A stretch of DNA of 40,819 nucleotides, taken from NCBI GenBank assembly GCA_016297495.1, contig JAEDGN010000015.1, positions 1 to 40,819 of the forward strand, read 5' to 3'. The first letter of the stretch is position 1. Every line of letters begins with the position of its first letter. Positions 22,867 to 31,651 of this stretch are shown in pieces. The translations under genes and the position numbers were made by a program. A model generated the notes under the pieces. It was given only the letters and a program-made list of their open reading frames with translations. It did no database searches and was not told where the DNA came from. The stretch is from Coprococcus sp. Its GTDB lineage: Bacteria; Bacillota; Clostridia; Lachnospirales; Lachnospiraceae.

Positions 22867-23988
22867 ATGAAGGGTATTAGCAATATGAACGTTTATATGC
22901 CTACACGCCTGGTTACGGGAAGAGGATGTGTGACGGCATCGGGAAATGAACTGGCGAAGCTGGGGAAGAAATGTCTGATTCTGACGGGCAGACATTCGGC
23001 AAAGGCCTGTGGTGCTCTGGATGATGTGACGGCAGTCCTTGAAAATCAGGGCATTGTGTGGAAATTATGCGATATCATTGGACAGAATCCAAGGCTGACT
23101 GATTGCATGGAGGCAGCAAAGCTTGCTGCAGAATACGGTGCGGATTTTATCATCGGCATCGGCGGCGGTTCGCCGCTGGATGCAGCAAAATGTACAGCTG
23201 TTCTGGCAGCCAATCCGGGGATGACTCAGGATGAACTGTATTCTCTGAAATGGCCGGTGAAACCTCTGCCTGTTGCAGCGGTAGGAACAACGGCAGGTAC
23301 AGGGAGTGAAGTGACGAAGGTAGCGGTGATTACCATACCGGATGGCCGGAAAAAGAGTATTCATCATGAAGACAGTTATCCGGTGATAGCTTTTGGTGAT
23401 CCGGCTTATACACTGACATTGCCGGAGGAATTTACTCGCTCCACGGCTATAGATGCGTTCTCTCATTGTGTGGAGAGTTATTTCAGCAGATATGCCAATG
23501 AATTGTCCAGAATGTATGCCGTGCGGGGTATCCGTCTCCTGATAACGCAGTTCAGGAAAATTCTGCAGAATGGATGTGGGAATCTGACTTATGAGGACCG
23601 GGAAGTGCTTTATAATGCTTCCATTTATGGCGGTCTGGCCATAAATATTACAGGAACAGCCATGCCGCATGCGGTTGGTTATTTGCTGACAGAGCAGCAT
23701 GGTATACCTCATGGTGTGGCATGTGCGGTATTTCTTCCGGCATTTTACTGCCATAATAAAAAAGTGGTACCGGGACTGACAGCTTCTTTTCTGAAGGAGA
23801 TTGGCTGCGAAGAGGAAGACTATCTGCAGATGATTCAGTCTGTTCTTCCGGAATATCACCTTGATGTTTCTGAAGAGGAAATTGTACGGGAGCATCACCG
23901 CTGGATCGATAACAACAGCATAGGAAAAGGATGGGGTACCATTGATGCCGATCAGGTAGATGAAATATTGAGAAGATTGTCACATTAG
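22867..23988 (+). CDS. Iron-containing alcohol dehydrogenase
   Basis: A 373-residue group III (Fe-ADH) dehydrogenase. The N-terminal Rossmann half includes GADFIIGIGGGSPLDAAK (nucleotide-binding GGGS) and AVGTTAGTGSEVTKVAVI. The metal site lies in the C-terminal helical half: STAIDAFSHCVESY, then AMPHAVGYLLTEQHGIPHGVACAVFLP, which supplies the histidine ligands. It probably interconverts an alcohol and an aldehyde or ketone with NAD(P)H; the substrate is unknown. The ATG at 22867 directly follows the previous stop; ATG 22888 (MNVYMPTRLV) is an equally good start. A strong terminator follows. Confidence 0.88.
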   Translation: MKGISNMNVYMPTRLVTGRGCVTASGNELAKLGKKCLILTGRHSAKACGALDDVTAVLENQGIVWKLCDIIGQNPRLTDCMEAAKLAAEYGADFIIGIGGGSPLDAAKCTAVLAANPGMTQDELYSLKWPVKPLPVAAVGTTAGTGSEVTKVAVITIPDGRKKSIHHEDSYPVIAFGDPAYTLTLPEEFTRSTAIDAFSHCVESYFSRYANELSRMYAVRGIRLLITQFRKILQNGCGNLTYEDREVLYNASIYGGLAINITGTAMPHAVGYLLTEQHGIPHGVACAVFLPAFYCHNKKVVPGLTASFLKEIGCEEEDYLQMIQSVLPEYHLDVSEEEIVREHHRWIDNNSIGKGWGTIDADQVDEILRRLSH

Positions 23989-23993
23989 AAAAG

Positions 23994-24065
23994 AAAGCCT
24001 GTTTTATAAGCACTATTTATAAAAAGTCAAAGTGCTGATTTTTATACAAAAAACAGGCTTTTTTT
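23994..24065 (+). terminator. Terminator after the alcohol dehydrogenase gene
   Basis: The outer stem AAAGCCTGTTTT (from 23994) pairs with AAAACAGGCTTT (ending 24062), and an inner AGCACT/AGTGCT stem extends it. A run of seven T follows. It ends the gatCAB-DUF624-ADH transcript. Confidence 0.85.
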
Positions 24066-24089
24066 CTAAATTCAAATAAGAAAATTCTA

Positions 24090-24118
24090 TTGATAAAACG
24101 ATATATATGCGTTAAAAT
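24090..24118 (+). promoter_or_regulatory. Sigma-A promoter of purC-purF
   Basis: TTGATA (24090-24095), 17-bp spacer, TAAAAT (24113-24118). The leader to purC is about 120 nt. No purine riboswitch or PurR-type box was recognised in it. Confidence 0.65.
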
Positions 24119-24170
24119 AGGGGCGAATGCAGAGCGTGTACGGATTTTCAGCATCATACTCTGGACGTTG

Positions 24171-24201
24171 CTTATAATTGTTTATAAGTATTACTTATAA
24201 G
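24171..24201. repeat. Three CTTATAA/TTATAAG repeats in the purC leader
   Basis: CTTATAA (24171-24177), TTATAAG (24182-24188) and CTTATAAG (24194-24201). Neighbouring copies are inverted, so the middle copy can pair with either the first or the third. They lie about 50 nt after the predicted start of transcription and 45 nt before purC. They could be a repressor site or a small RNA switch; no known family is recognised. Confidence 0.45.
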
Positions 24202-24244
24202 AAGATGAATTACAATGCGGAAGATGCAGGGGATGGAGGCAATC

Positions 24245-24952
24245 ATGGAAAAGAAAGAATTATTGTACGAAGGCAAGGCTAAAAAGGTTTATACAACAGA
24301 AGATGCAGACGTGTTAATTGTTGATTACAAAGATGATGCAACAGCTTTCAATGGTATCAAAAAGGGAACGATTGTAGGAAAAGGTGTTGTTAATAACCGT
24401 ATGACCAATCACATTTTCAGAATGTTAGAGGAAAAGGGAATTCCGACCCACTATGTGGAAGAACTCAGCGACAGAGAGACAGCAGTTAAAAAGGTTGAAA
24501 TCGTACCGCTGGAGGTTATTGTGAGAAATGTGGCAGCCGGCAGCTTTTCCAAGAAGCTTGGTATTGAAGAGGGCTTCAGACTGCTCAGCCCGACACTGGA
24601 ATTTTCTTATAAAAACGATGATCTGGGCGATCCTATGATCAATGATTATTATGCCGTTGCCATTGGTGCAGCCACAAGAGAAGAAATCAATACAATTACA
24701 GAACTTGTTTTCAAGATTAATGATATACTGGTTGAATATTTTAAAGGAATAAAAGTGGATCTTATTGACTTTAAGGTGGAATTCGGACGTTACAAAGGTC
24801 AGATTATTCTGGCAGATGAGATTTCACCGGATACCTGCCGTTTCTGGGACAGCGAGACCCATGAGAAGCTGGACAAAGACCGTTTCAGAAGAGATCTCGG
24901 TCGTGTAGAAGAAGCCTATGAGGAGATTTACAGAAGGATCGGTCTGGCATAA
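24245..24952 (+). CDS. purC: SAICAR synthase (phosphoribosylaminoimidazole-succinocarboxamide synthase)
   Basis: A 235-residue PurC that joins CAIR and aspartate with ATP in purine synthesis. Family landmarks: the N-terminal MEKKELLYEGKAKKVYTT, IVRNVAAGSFSKKLG near residues 90-104, and the signature LIDFKVEFGRYKGQIILADEISPDTCRFWD. Length is typical of bacterial PurC. I chose ATG 24245 with SD GGAGG 5 bases upstream; an ATG at 24215 would add ten unconserved residues. purF follows after 23 bp in the same operon. Confidence 0.97.
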   Translation: MEKKELLYEGKAKKVYTTEDADVLIVDYKDDATAFNGIKKGTIVGKGVVNNRMTNHIFRMLEEKGIPTHYVEELSDRETAVKKVEIVPLEVIVRNVAAGSFSKKLGIEEGFRLLSPTLEFSYKNDDLGDPMINDYYAVAIGAATREEINTITELVFKINDILVEYFKGIKVDLIDFKVEFGRYKGQIILADEISPDTCRFWDSETHEKLDKDRFRRDLGRVEEAYEEIYRRIGLA

Positions 24953-24975
24953 AACATTGGCTCAGGAGGGTAATC

Positions 24976-26424
24976 GTGGAAAAGCAGCTTCAGGATATGG
25001 GCCGTATGGAATGCGGTACCGATATTAAAGATGAACTTCATGAAGAGTGTGGTGTGTTTGGTGCATACAATATAAAAGGTGAGGACATAGCCAGCTGGGT
25101 ATATTATGGATTGTTTTCTTTACAGCACCGCGGCCAGGAGAGCTGCGGCATAGCGGTCAGTGAAAACAGGGATATCCGGTATTATAAGGATATGGGTCTG
25201 GTCAGTGAGGTGTTCACACCGGAGAATCTGGATAAACTTCATGGGGATATTGCCGTTGGTCATGTGCGTTATTCGACAGCGGGCAGCAGTGTTCGGGCTA
25301 ATGCGCAGCCACTGGTTACCAAATATGTAAAAGGTACATTGGCAATTGTTCATAATGGTAATCTGGTCAATGCCGTGGATCTGAGAGAAGAACTTGAAAA
25401 AAACGGTGCTATTTTTCAGACGACCATTGACTCAGAGGTTATTGCCTATCTGGTGGCAAAGGAACGTGTGGCCAGCCGTTCCGTTGAGGAAGCTGTAGCA
25501 AAAGCCATGGCCTATATTAAAGGCGCTTATTCTCTTCTGGTCATGAGTCCGAGAAAAATTACGGCAGCCAGAGATCCTTTTGGGTTTAAACCGCTCTGTC
25601 TTGGTCGGAAAGATGATACTTATGTAGTGGCTTCCGAAACCTGTGCGCTGGATACGGTGGGCGCAGAGTTCATACGCGACCTGGAACCGGGTGAGATCAT
25701 CACTATTACAGAAAATGGTATAAAATCCAATCGTCAGTACTGTAATCTCGTGAAACCGGCCAGATGTATATTTGAATATATTTATTTTGCAAGGCCTGAC
25801 AGTGTGATCGATGATGTGTCTGTTTTTGGGTCAAGAATCATGGCTGGACGGATATTGGCCCAGAGTCATCCTGTGGAGGCAGATATGGTTGTGGGTGTAC
25901 CGGAATCCGGCAATGCGGCAGCCATGGGATATGCTCTGGAATCCGGCATTCCTTACGGACAGGCCTTTGTCAAAAATAATTATGTGGGCCGGACATTTAT
26001 TAAGCCAAAGCAGAGTATGCGTGAGCAGAGTGTTAAGATTAAACTGAATGTTTTGAAAGAAAATGTGAAGGGCAAACGGATTATCATGGTGGATGATTCT
26101 ATTGTCCGTGGTACCACCAGTGCAAATATTGTGACCATGCTGAGAAATGCAGGGGCGACGGAAGTTCATGTTATGATCAGCTCTCCTCCGTTCAGATTTC
26201 CATGTTATTTTGGTACGGATATTCCAAGTGGTGATCAGCTGATCGCCAATCATCATACCATTGACGAGATACGGGATTTGCTGGGGGCTGACACTCTGGG
26301 TTATCTGGACTGTAACCGCATGAATGAGATGGTAGGTGGTCTGGATTATTGCGATGCCTGTTTTACGGGCAACTATCCGGTGGATCCTCCGACAAGGGAT
26401 ATCCGTGGGGATATGGAACTGTAA
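24976..26424 (+). CDS. purF: Amidophosphoribosyltransferase (glutamine-PRPP amidotransferase)
   Basis: The genuine PurF, 482 residues, which commits PRPP and glutamine to purine synthesis. A propeptide of 24 residues (ending LHEE) precedes the nucleophile C25 in CGVFGAYN. Glutaminase residues HRGQES, GHVRYSTAG and HNGNL are intact. The PRPP site reads IIMVDDSIVRGTTSANIV. Cysteines for an oxygen-sensitive [4Fe-4S] cluster are present as in the Bacillus enzyme (PARCIFEY, RFPCYFG, CDAC). The start is GTG with SD AGGAGG 7 bases before. It follows purC in one operon and contrasts with the degenerate paralogue at 16574. Confidence 0.97.
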   Translation: MEKQLQDMGRMECGTDIKDELHEECGVFGAYNIKGEDIASWVYYGLFSLQHRGQESCGIAVSENRDIRYYKDMGLVSEVFTPENLDKLHGDIAVGHVRYSTAGSSVRANAQPLVTKYVKGTLAIVHNGNLVNAVDLREELEKNGAIFQTTIDSEVIAYLVAKERVASRSVEEAVAKAMAYIKGAYSLLVMSPRKITAARDPFGFKPLCLGRKDDTYVVASETCALDTVGAEFIRDLEPGEIITITENGIKSNRQYCNLVKPARCIFEYIYFARPDSVIDDVSVFGSRIMAGRILAQSHPVEADMVVGVPESGNAAAMGYALESGIPYGQAFVKNNYVGRTFIKPKQSMREQSVKIKLNVLKENVKGKRIIMVDDSIVRGTTSANIVTMLRNAGATEVHVMISSPPFRFPCYFGTDIPSGDQLIANHHTIDEIRDLLGADTLGYLDCNRMNEMVGGLDYCDACFTGNYPVDPPTRDIRGDMEL

Positions 26425-26446
26425 GTACATATGTGGACATAGACAG

Positions 26447-26486
26447 AAAGGGGGCTTTTGTGTTGGATCAATGCAAAAGCCCCTTT
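26447..26486. terminator. Hairpin terminator after purF
   Basis: AAAGGGGGCTTTTG (26447-26460) pairs with CAAAAGCCCCTTT (26474-26486) with one bulged G. The T tail is short (3), so termination strength is uncertain. Confidence 0.65.
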
Positions 26487-26504
26487 ACGATATAAAATAA
26501 AAGG

Positions 26505-26533
26505 TGGTCAGGAATATCTATTAATGGTATAAT
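26505..26533 (+). promoter_or_regulatory. Promoter of purB
   Basis: TGGTCA (26505-26510), 17-bp spacer, perfect TATAAT (26528-26533) with extended -10 TG. The ~85-nt leader holds two small hairpins (GCGC/GCGC at 26541-26552; AACCATC/GATGGTT at 26567-26589), the second ending 35 bases before the start codon. Confidence 0.62.
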
Positions 26534-26623
26534 AAGTATTGCGCTGATGCGCAGGTAGTGAATATAACCATCTGGTTTTGAGGATGGTTGGAGATAAAAT
26601 TTATATAAAGGAGAGATACAATT

Positions 26624-28057
26624 ATGAGCAATGATAAATATCAAAGCCCGCTTTCTGAACGATATGCAAGTAAGGAAATGCAGTACATTTTTTCACCGGA
26701 TATGAAGTTTAAAACATGGAGAAGGCTATGGATCGCTCTGGCAGAGACAGAGAAGGAACTGGGTCTGGATATCACAGATGAACAGATTGCAGAGCTGAAG
26801 GCTGCAAAGGATGATATCAATTATGAAGTAGCCAGGAAGCGTGAAAAAGAAGTACGCCATGATGTTATGTCTCATGTATACGCTTATGGACAGCAGTGTC
26901 CGAAGGCAAAGGGCATTATTCATCTGGGAGCTACATCCTGCTATGTTGGGGACAATACAGACGTCATTATCATGAGAGAAGCACTTTATGTTGTCAGGAA
27001 GAAGCTGATTAATGTAATTGCTGAACTGGCTGATTTTGCCATGAAATATAAGGATCTTCCGACATTGGCTTTTACCCATTTCCAGCCGGCACAGCCTACA
27101 ACAGTGGGCAAACGTGCGGCTCTGTGGCTGAATGAACTGACCATGGATCTTGACGATGTCAATTATATCATTTCTCAGCTGAAGCTTCTGGGTTCCAAGG
27201 GGACAACCGGTACTCAGGCAAGCTTTCTGGAACTTTTTGATGGTGATCATGAAAAATGTAAAGAGGCTGACAGAAGAATTGCAGAGAAGATGGGATTTGA
27301 TGCATGTTTCCCTGTATCCGGACAGACCTATTCAAGAAAGCTGGATACACGTGTGCTGAATGTATTGAGCGGTATAGCACAGAGTGCCCATAAGTTCTCC
27401 AATGATATTCGTCTCCTCCAGCATCTGAAGGAAATTGAGGAGCCGTTTGAAAAAAGCCAGATCGGCTCTTCGGCCATGGCTTACAAGAGAAATCCTATGA
27501 GAAGCGAGCGTATTGCATCCCTGTCCAGATATGTGATGGTGGATGTGCTGAACCCGGCTATTACAGCTGCAACGCAGTGGTTTGAGAGAACATTGGATGA
27601 TTCAGCCAATAAGCGCCTCAGCGTGCCGGAGGCATTCCTTGCCATTGATGGTATCCTGGATCTTTATCTGAATGTTGTTGATGGACTTGTTGTTTATCCA
27701 AAGGTTATTGAGCAGCATATGATGAGTGAGCTTCCGTTTATGGCAACGGAGAATATTATGATGGATGCGGTGAAGGCCGGCGGCGACAGACAGGAACTGC
27801 ATGAGAAGATTCGCCAGCATTCCATGGCAGCCGGACGTGTTGTTAAGGAAGAGGGCAAGCCAAATGATTTGCTTGAGCGCATTGCGGCAGATCCGGCATT
27901 CAATATGACAATGGAACAGCTTCAATCTATCATGAAGCCGGAGAATTTTGTGGGACGAGCCCCTCAGCAGGTAGAAGAATTTGTTGCTGATGTCATTCAG
28001 CCAATCCTTGATGCCAATAAAGAGCTGCTCGGTGTTAAGGCAGAAATTAATGTTTAA
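26624..28057 (+). CDS. purB: Adenylosuccinate lyase
   Basis: A 477-residue PurB of the fumarase/aspartase superfamily. It acts twice in purine synthesis, splitting SAICAR and adenylosuccinate and releasing fumarate. Visible signatures: HLGATSCYVGDNTDVI (substrate binding), TLAFTHFQPAQPTTVGKRAALWL (catalytic His region), LGSKGTTGTQASFL, and the mobile signature loop SQIGSSAMAYKRNPMRSERI with its catalytic Ser. SD AAGGAGAG lies before the ATG. It follows purC-purF but has its own promoter. An uncharacterised ORF begins 35 bp after its stop. Confidence 0.97.
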   Translation: MSNDKYQSPLSERYASKEMQYIFSPDMKFKTWRRLWIALAETEKELGLDITDEQIAELKAAKDDINYEVARKREKEVRHDVMSHVYAYGQQCPKAKGIIHLGATSCYVGDNTDVIIMREALYVVRKKLINVIAELADFAMKYKDLPTLAFTHFQPAQPTTVGKRAALWLNELTMDLDDVNYIISQLKLLGSKGTTGTQASFLELFDGDHEKCKEADRRIAEKMGFDACFPVSGQTYSRKLDTRVLNVLSGIAQSAHKFSNDIRLLQHLKEIEEPFEKSQIGSSAMAYKRNPMRSERIASLSRYVMVDVLNPAITAATQWFERTLDDSANKRLSVPEAFLAIDGILDLYLNVVDGLVVYPKVIEQHMMSELPFMATENIMMDAVKAGGDRQELHEKIRQHSMAAGRVVKEEGKPNDLLERIAADPAFNMTMEQLQSIMKPENFVGRAPQQVEEFVADVIQPILDANKELLGVKAEINV

Positions 28058-28091
28058 TTTAATGCATCAATAAATTAATGGGGGAAATTAC

Positions 28092-28589
28092 GTGATCGCT
28101 TTGGAAGTAACAGATGTCGGGGATTTCATGAAGAAGTTTCTGATACAGAATGTCTTCGACCAGTTTTATCTGCTGGAAGGGGAAGTGGCGACATTCAGTA
28201 CCTTCAGAATGGAGGGTGAGCTGAATGATGTCTGGTATACAAGCGATGAGACCGAGATGCTGCAGAACAGACGGTGGAGTCTGTGGTCGGAAGTTAAACC
28301 GGTGGCTTTTCTTCTGATGAAGGGAAAGAAGCTGCCTGTGTCTTTCCGGTTCGTTCTGCAGCTGTCGGATGCCAATACAGATTGGCTGCTGAATAAATAT
28401 CATCTGGCGGGTCTGAAGGATCAGCTTGGCGGATTATATCTGAATATCCGTTATCAGGAAAAGAAGCTGGTCTGTATAACAGGGTTGTCTTATAAGACAT
28501 TTGTGATGGATAAAACTCTGGATCATCTATGGGATGATACGGCCAGGCAGTTTATGAAGCAGAATGGTATATCTGTAGCGGCTGAATGA
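28092..28589 (+). CDS. Uncharacterised protein, possibly DUF5721
   Basis: A 165-residue soluble protein starting with GTG (SD GGGGGAAA). I do not recognise a catalytic motif. It is rich in aromatic and charged residues, lacks signal peptide and membrane helices, and reads as an alternating strand-rich fold (FSTFRMEGELNDVWYTSD, PVAFLLMKGKKLPVSFRFVLQLSDAN). Its size and N-terminal pattern remind me of the DUF5721 family of Lachnospiraceae, but I could not check this. It is sandwiched between purB and the phosphatase-superfamily gene with short spacing (34 and 52 bp), so it may be co-expressed with purB. Confidence 0.6.
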   Translation: MIALEVTDVGDFMKKFLIQNVFDQFYLLEGEVATFSTFRMEGELNDVWYTSDETEMLQNRRWSLWSEVKPVAFLLMKGKKLPVSFRFVLQLSDANTDWLLNKYHLAGLKDQLGGLYLNIRYQEKKLVCITGLSYKTFVMDKTLDHLWDDTARQFMKQNGISVAAE

Positions 28590-28641
28590 TGGGGGCAAAA
28601 TGCCCGGATGAGTGATGACAATATCAGGGAAGAGGTACAAC

Positions 28642-29460
28642 ATGAAAAAAGTGATATTTGTTTTGCTGGATGCCTGTCAATATGAGGCGGCCAGCAGATA
28701 TCTGGGCTTTCTGGAGCATATGATTGATTATGGACAGGGAGCGAAATATAAAGTGCTGGGAGAATTGCCTTCTCTGTCAAAGCCGATGTATGCAACGCTA
28801 TTGACAGGGCTGCCTGTATATAAGCATGGTATTACCTGTAATGAAGCGGGATTTAAACTGCCGTATGACAGCGTGTTTTCATTATGTAAAAAAGCAGGCG
28901 GTGTGACAGCAGCCGCGGCTTATTCGTGGATGAGTGAGCTCTACAACCATGCACCCTTTGATCATCTCACAGACAGGGTACAGCTGAACAGCGACGGGTA
29001 TATTGATCATGGCTTTTATTACTGGGAGGATACATATCCGGATTCCCACGTATTTGCCGAAGGTGAATATCTGCGCAATACTTATCAGCCGGATTTTATC
29101 ATGTATCATACCATGGCAGTGGATGAATGGGGACATATCAAAGGTGCCGGAAGTGCGGAATACTGTAATGCAGTAAGCATGGTGGGCCATCTGCTTGCTC
29201 TCGCACTGCCGAAGTGGATGCAGGATGGCTATCAGGTAGTGGTGACGGCAGATCATGGAATGAACGAACTTGGCATTCATGTGGGGACTGATCACCCACA
29301 GAGAGATACTCCGCTCTATATTTTCAGTGATAAAGTGGAGACGGGGCGATTTGAACAGGAATACATATCCCAGCTCAATGTGGCTCCGATGCTCTGCAGG
29401 CTGCTGGGTATTCCGGTATCCAAAGATATGCTGCAGGAACTGGAAGTAAAGTTTAGATAA
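28642..29460 (+). CDS. Alkaline-phosphatase-superfamily hydrolase (nucleotide pyrophosphatase/phosphodiesterase type)
   Basis: A 272-residue enzyme with the type I phosphodiesterase pattern. The first metal site is in VIFVLLDACQYEA, and the nucleophile region is PSLSKPMYATLLTGLPVYKHGI (Ser or Thr before the LLTG turn). Later metal ligands are in VDEWGH, VVTADHGMNELGIHVGTDHPQRDTPLYIF. There is no signal peptide, so it acts in the cytosol, unlike most secreted homologues. ATG 28642 has SD GAAGAGG. It may hydrolyse a nucleotide or phosphodiester, in line with the purine genes upstream, but the substrate is not known. Its terminator may be the CIRCE hairpin at 29477. Confidence 0.82.
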   Translation: MKKVIFVLLDACQYEAASRYLGFLEHMIDYGQGAKYKVLGELPSLSKPMYATLLTGLPVYKHGITCNEAGFKLPYDSVFSLCKKAGGVTAAAAYSWMSELYNHAPFDHLTDRVQLNSDGYIDHGFYYWEDTYPDSHVFAEGEYLRNTYQPDFIMYHTMAVDEWGHIKGAGSAEYCNAVSMVGHLLALALPKWMQDGYQVVVTADHGMNELGIHVGTDHPQRDTPLYIFSDKVETGRFEQEYISQLNVAPMLCRLLGIPVSKDMLQELEVKFR

Positions 29461-29476
29461 CCTGTACAATTTCTTA

Positions 29477-29503
29477 TTAGCACTCAATGAAAATGAGTGC
29501 TAA
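29477..29503. promoter_or_regulatory. CIRCE element (HrcA operator), also a possible terminator
   Basis: TTAGCACTC-N9-GAGTGCTAA is a perfect match to the CIRCE consensus bound by the heat-shock repressor HrcA. It is located 8 bp upstream of the -35 box of htpG, not over or after the promoter as at groE and dnaK. The 9-bp stem is followed at once by TTTTTTT (to 29510), so in RNA it forms a good intrinsic terminator for the phosphatase-superfamily gene. Confidence 0.93.
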
Positions 29504-29511
29504 TTTTTTTC

Positions 29512-29540
29512 TTGACATTTCTTTTCTGAAGTATTACAAT
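29512..29540 (+). promoter_or_regulatory. Strong sigma-A promoter of htpG
   Basis: TTGACA (29512-29517), 17-bp spacer, TACAAT (29535-29540), close to consensus. It lies 84 bp before htpG and directly downstream of the CIRCE. Confidence 0.85.
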
Positions 29541-29623
29541 ACTTGTTAGCAGATGAAGCAGATGACTGCCAATAGATGGCGTTGGATATTATAAGATTAT
29601 TTAGAAGATAAGGAGTGTTGATT

Positions 29624-31633
29624 ATGTCAGAAGTTAAACAGGAACAGGGCAATTTATCAATTAACAGCGAGAATTTATTCCCGATTATCAAGAAGTGGCT
29701 GTATTCTGACCACGACATTTTTTTCAGAGAGCTGATCTCCAATGGCTGTGATGCTGTAACGAAGGTACAGAAGCTGGAAGTTATGGGTGAATATCAGCTG
29801 GAAGATGATGAGAAGTTCCGTGTGGATGTCATTGTTAATCCGGAAGAGAAGACACTGAAGTTCATTGATAATGGTATCGGTATGACCGCTGATGAAGTGA
29901 AGGAATATATTACTCAGATCGCTTTCTCAGGTGCGACAGCTTTCCTTGAGAAGTACAAGGATAAGACAAGTGAAGATCAGATCATCGGTCATTTTGGTCT
30001 GGGATTTTATTCCGCATTCATGGTTGCAGACAAGGTTACCATTGATACTTTATCTTACCAGGAAGGTGCAGAGCCTGTATACTGGGAATGTGATGGTGAG
30101 AGTGAATACAGTATGAAGGAAGGCACAAGAACCACCAGAGGTACTGAGATCACTTTGTATCTGAATGAGGACAGTTATGAATTCTCCAATGAATACCGTG
30201 CAAGAGAAGTTATTTCCAAGTACTGTTCCTTCATGCCTGTGGAGATTTATCTGAGCAAACAGGGCGGCGAGCAGGAATATCAGACGATTGAGAAGGATGA
30301 ACTGCGTGACGATGATGTGATCGCTGAGACGATCGTTGAGGAAGAGAAGACAGAGGAGAAGGAGAACGAGAACGGTGAGAAGGAAGTTGTTGTTGTATCT
30401 CCTCGTAAGGAGAAATATAAGATCAACAGACGTCCTTCATTGATGAATGAGACGCATCCGCTGTGGACCAAGCATCCGAATGACTGTACAGAAGAGGAAT
30501 ACAAGGAATTCTACAGAAGCGTTTTCCATGATTATAAAGAGCCTTTGTTCTGGATTCATCTGAATATGGATTATCCTTTCAACCTGAAAGGTATTTTATA
30601 TTTCCCGAAGATCAATATGGAGTATGAATCTATTGAAGGTACGATCAAGCTGTACAATAATCAGGTATTTATTGCTGATAATATCAAGGAAGTTATTCCT
30701 GAGTTCCTGATGCTCTTAAAGGGTGTTATCGATTGCCCGGATCTGCCTCTGAACGTATCAAGATCAGCTCTGCAGAACGATGGATTTGTGAAGAAGATTT
30801 CAGACTATATTACCAAGAAGGTAGCTGACAAGCTGTCTGGTATGTGCAAGACAGACCGTGAGAGCTATGAGAAGTACTGGGATGATATCAATCCGTTCAT
30901 CAAGTTTGGCTGTATCAAGGATGATAAGTTTAATGACAAGATGAAGGATTACATTATTTATAAGGATCTTGATGGCAAATATGTTTCCCTGACAGATTAT
31001 CTGGATGGTGCAAAGGAGAAGCACGAGAATCAGGTATTCTATGTGACAGATGAATTGCAGCAGTCACAGTATATCAATATGTTCAAAGAACAGGGACTGA
31101 ATGCCGTTATTCTGAAGAATCCGATCGACCAGCCATTTATTTCCCGTCTGGAAGAAGCTATGAAGGATATGAATCTGAAGTTCAGACGTATTGATACAGA
31201 TCTGGCAGAAGTCTTCAAGGAGGAATCCAGTGAAGATGAGAAGAAGGTATTGGAAGAAAATCAGACAAAACTGACAGATATCTTCAAGAAAGCATTGGGT
31301 GTAGAAGAGCTGGATGTGAAGGTGGAAAAACTGAAGAATGCAGATACTTCCGCTATGATCACGCTGTCTGAGGACATGCGCCGTATGCAGGATATGATGA
31401 AGATGTACGGTATGAGCCAGGCTCAGATGGGAACAGAAGGGCAGACGCTGGTGCTGAATGCCAACAATGTACTGGTACAGTATGTCCTTAATCATCCTGA
31501 AGGAGAGCATGTTGATATGTTTTGTCAGCAGATCTATGACTTGGCATTGCTTGCCCATTGCCCGCTTAGCGCAGAAGCTATGACGAAGTTTGTTGCCAGA
31601 AGCAATGAGATTCTGAAGCTGCTTGCAAAATAA
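29624..31633 (+). CDS. htpG: Molecular chaperone HtpG (Hsp90)
   Basis: A 669-residue bacterial Hsp90. The GHKL ATPase domain is N-terminal: ELISNGCDAVTKVQKL, DNGIGMTADEVKEYI and GHFGLGFYSAFMVADKV. A charged segment (EETIVEEEKTEEKENENGEK, then EVVVVSPRK) lies around residues 235-265. The middle domain has PLFWIHLNMDYPFNLKGILYFP and the catalytic-loop Arg region PLNVSRSALQND. The C-terminal dimer domain follows. I chose ATG 29624 with SD AAGGAG, over an upstream GTG at 29615. It is a single gene behind a CIRCE, so HrcA control is likely. Confidence 0.97.
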   Translation: MSEVKQEQGNLSINSENLFPIIKKWLYSDHDIFFRELISNGCDAVTKVQKLEVMGEYQLEDDEKFRVDVIVNPEEKTLKFIDNGIGMTADEVKEYITQIAFSGATAFLEKYKDKTSEDQIIGHFGLGFYSAFMVADKVTIDTLSYQEGAEPVYWECDGESEYSMKEGTRTTRGTEITLYLNEDSYEFSNEYRAREVISKYCSFMPVEIYLSKQGGEQEYQTIEKDELRDDDVIAETIVEEEKTEEKENENGEKEVVVVSPRKEKYKINRRPSLMNETHPLWTKHPNDCTEEEYKEFYRSVFHDYKEPLFWIHLNMDYPFNLKGILYFPKINMEYESIEGTIKLYNNQVFIADNIKEVIPEFLMLLKGVIDCPDLPLNVSRSALQNDGFVKKISDYITKKVADKLSGMCKTDRESYEKYWDDINPFIKFGCIKDDKFNDKMKDYIIYKDLDGKYVSLTDYLDGAKEKHENQVFYVTDELQQSQYINMFKEQGLNAVILKNPIDQPFISRLEEAMKDMNLKFRRIDTDLAEVFKEESSEDEKKVLEENQTKLTDIFKKALGVEELDVKVEKLKNADTSAMITLSEDMRRMQDMMKMYGMSQAQMGTEGQTLVLNANNVLVQYVLNHPEGEHVDMFCQQIYDLALLAHCPLSAEAMTKFVARSNEILKLLAK

Positions 31634-31651
31634 CAGGCAGATAGTCAATGT

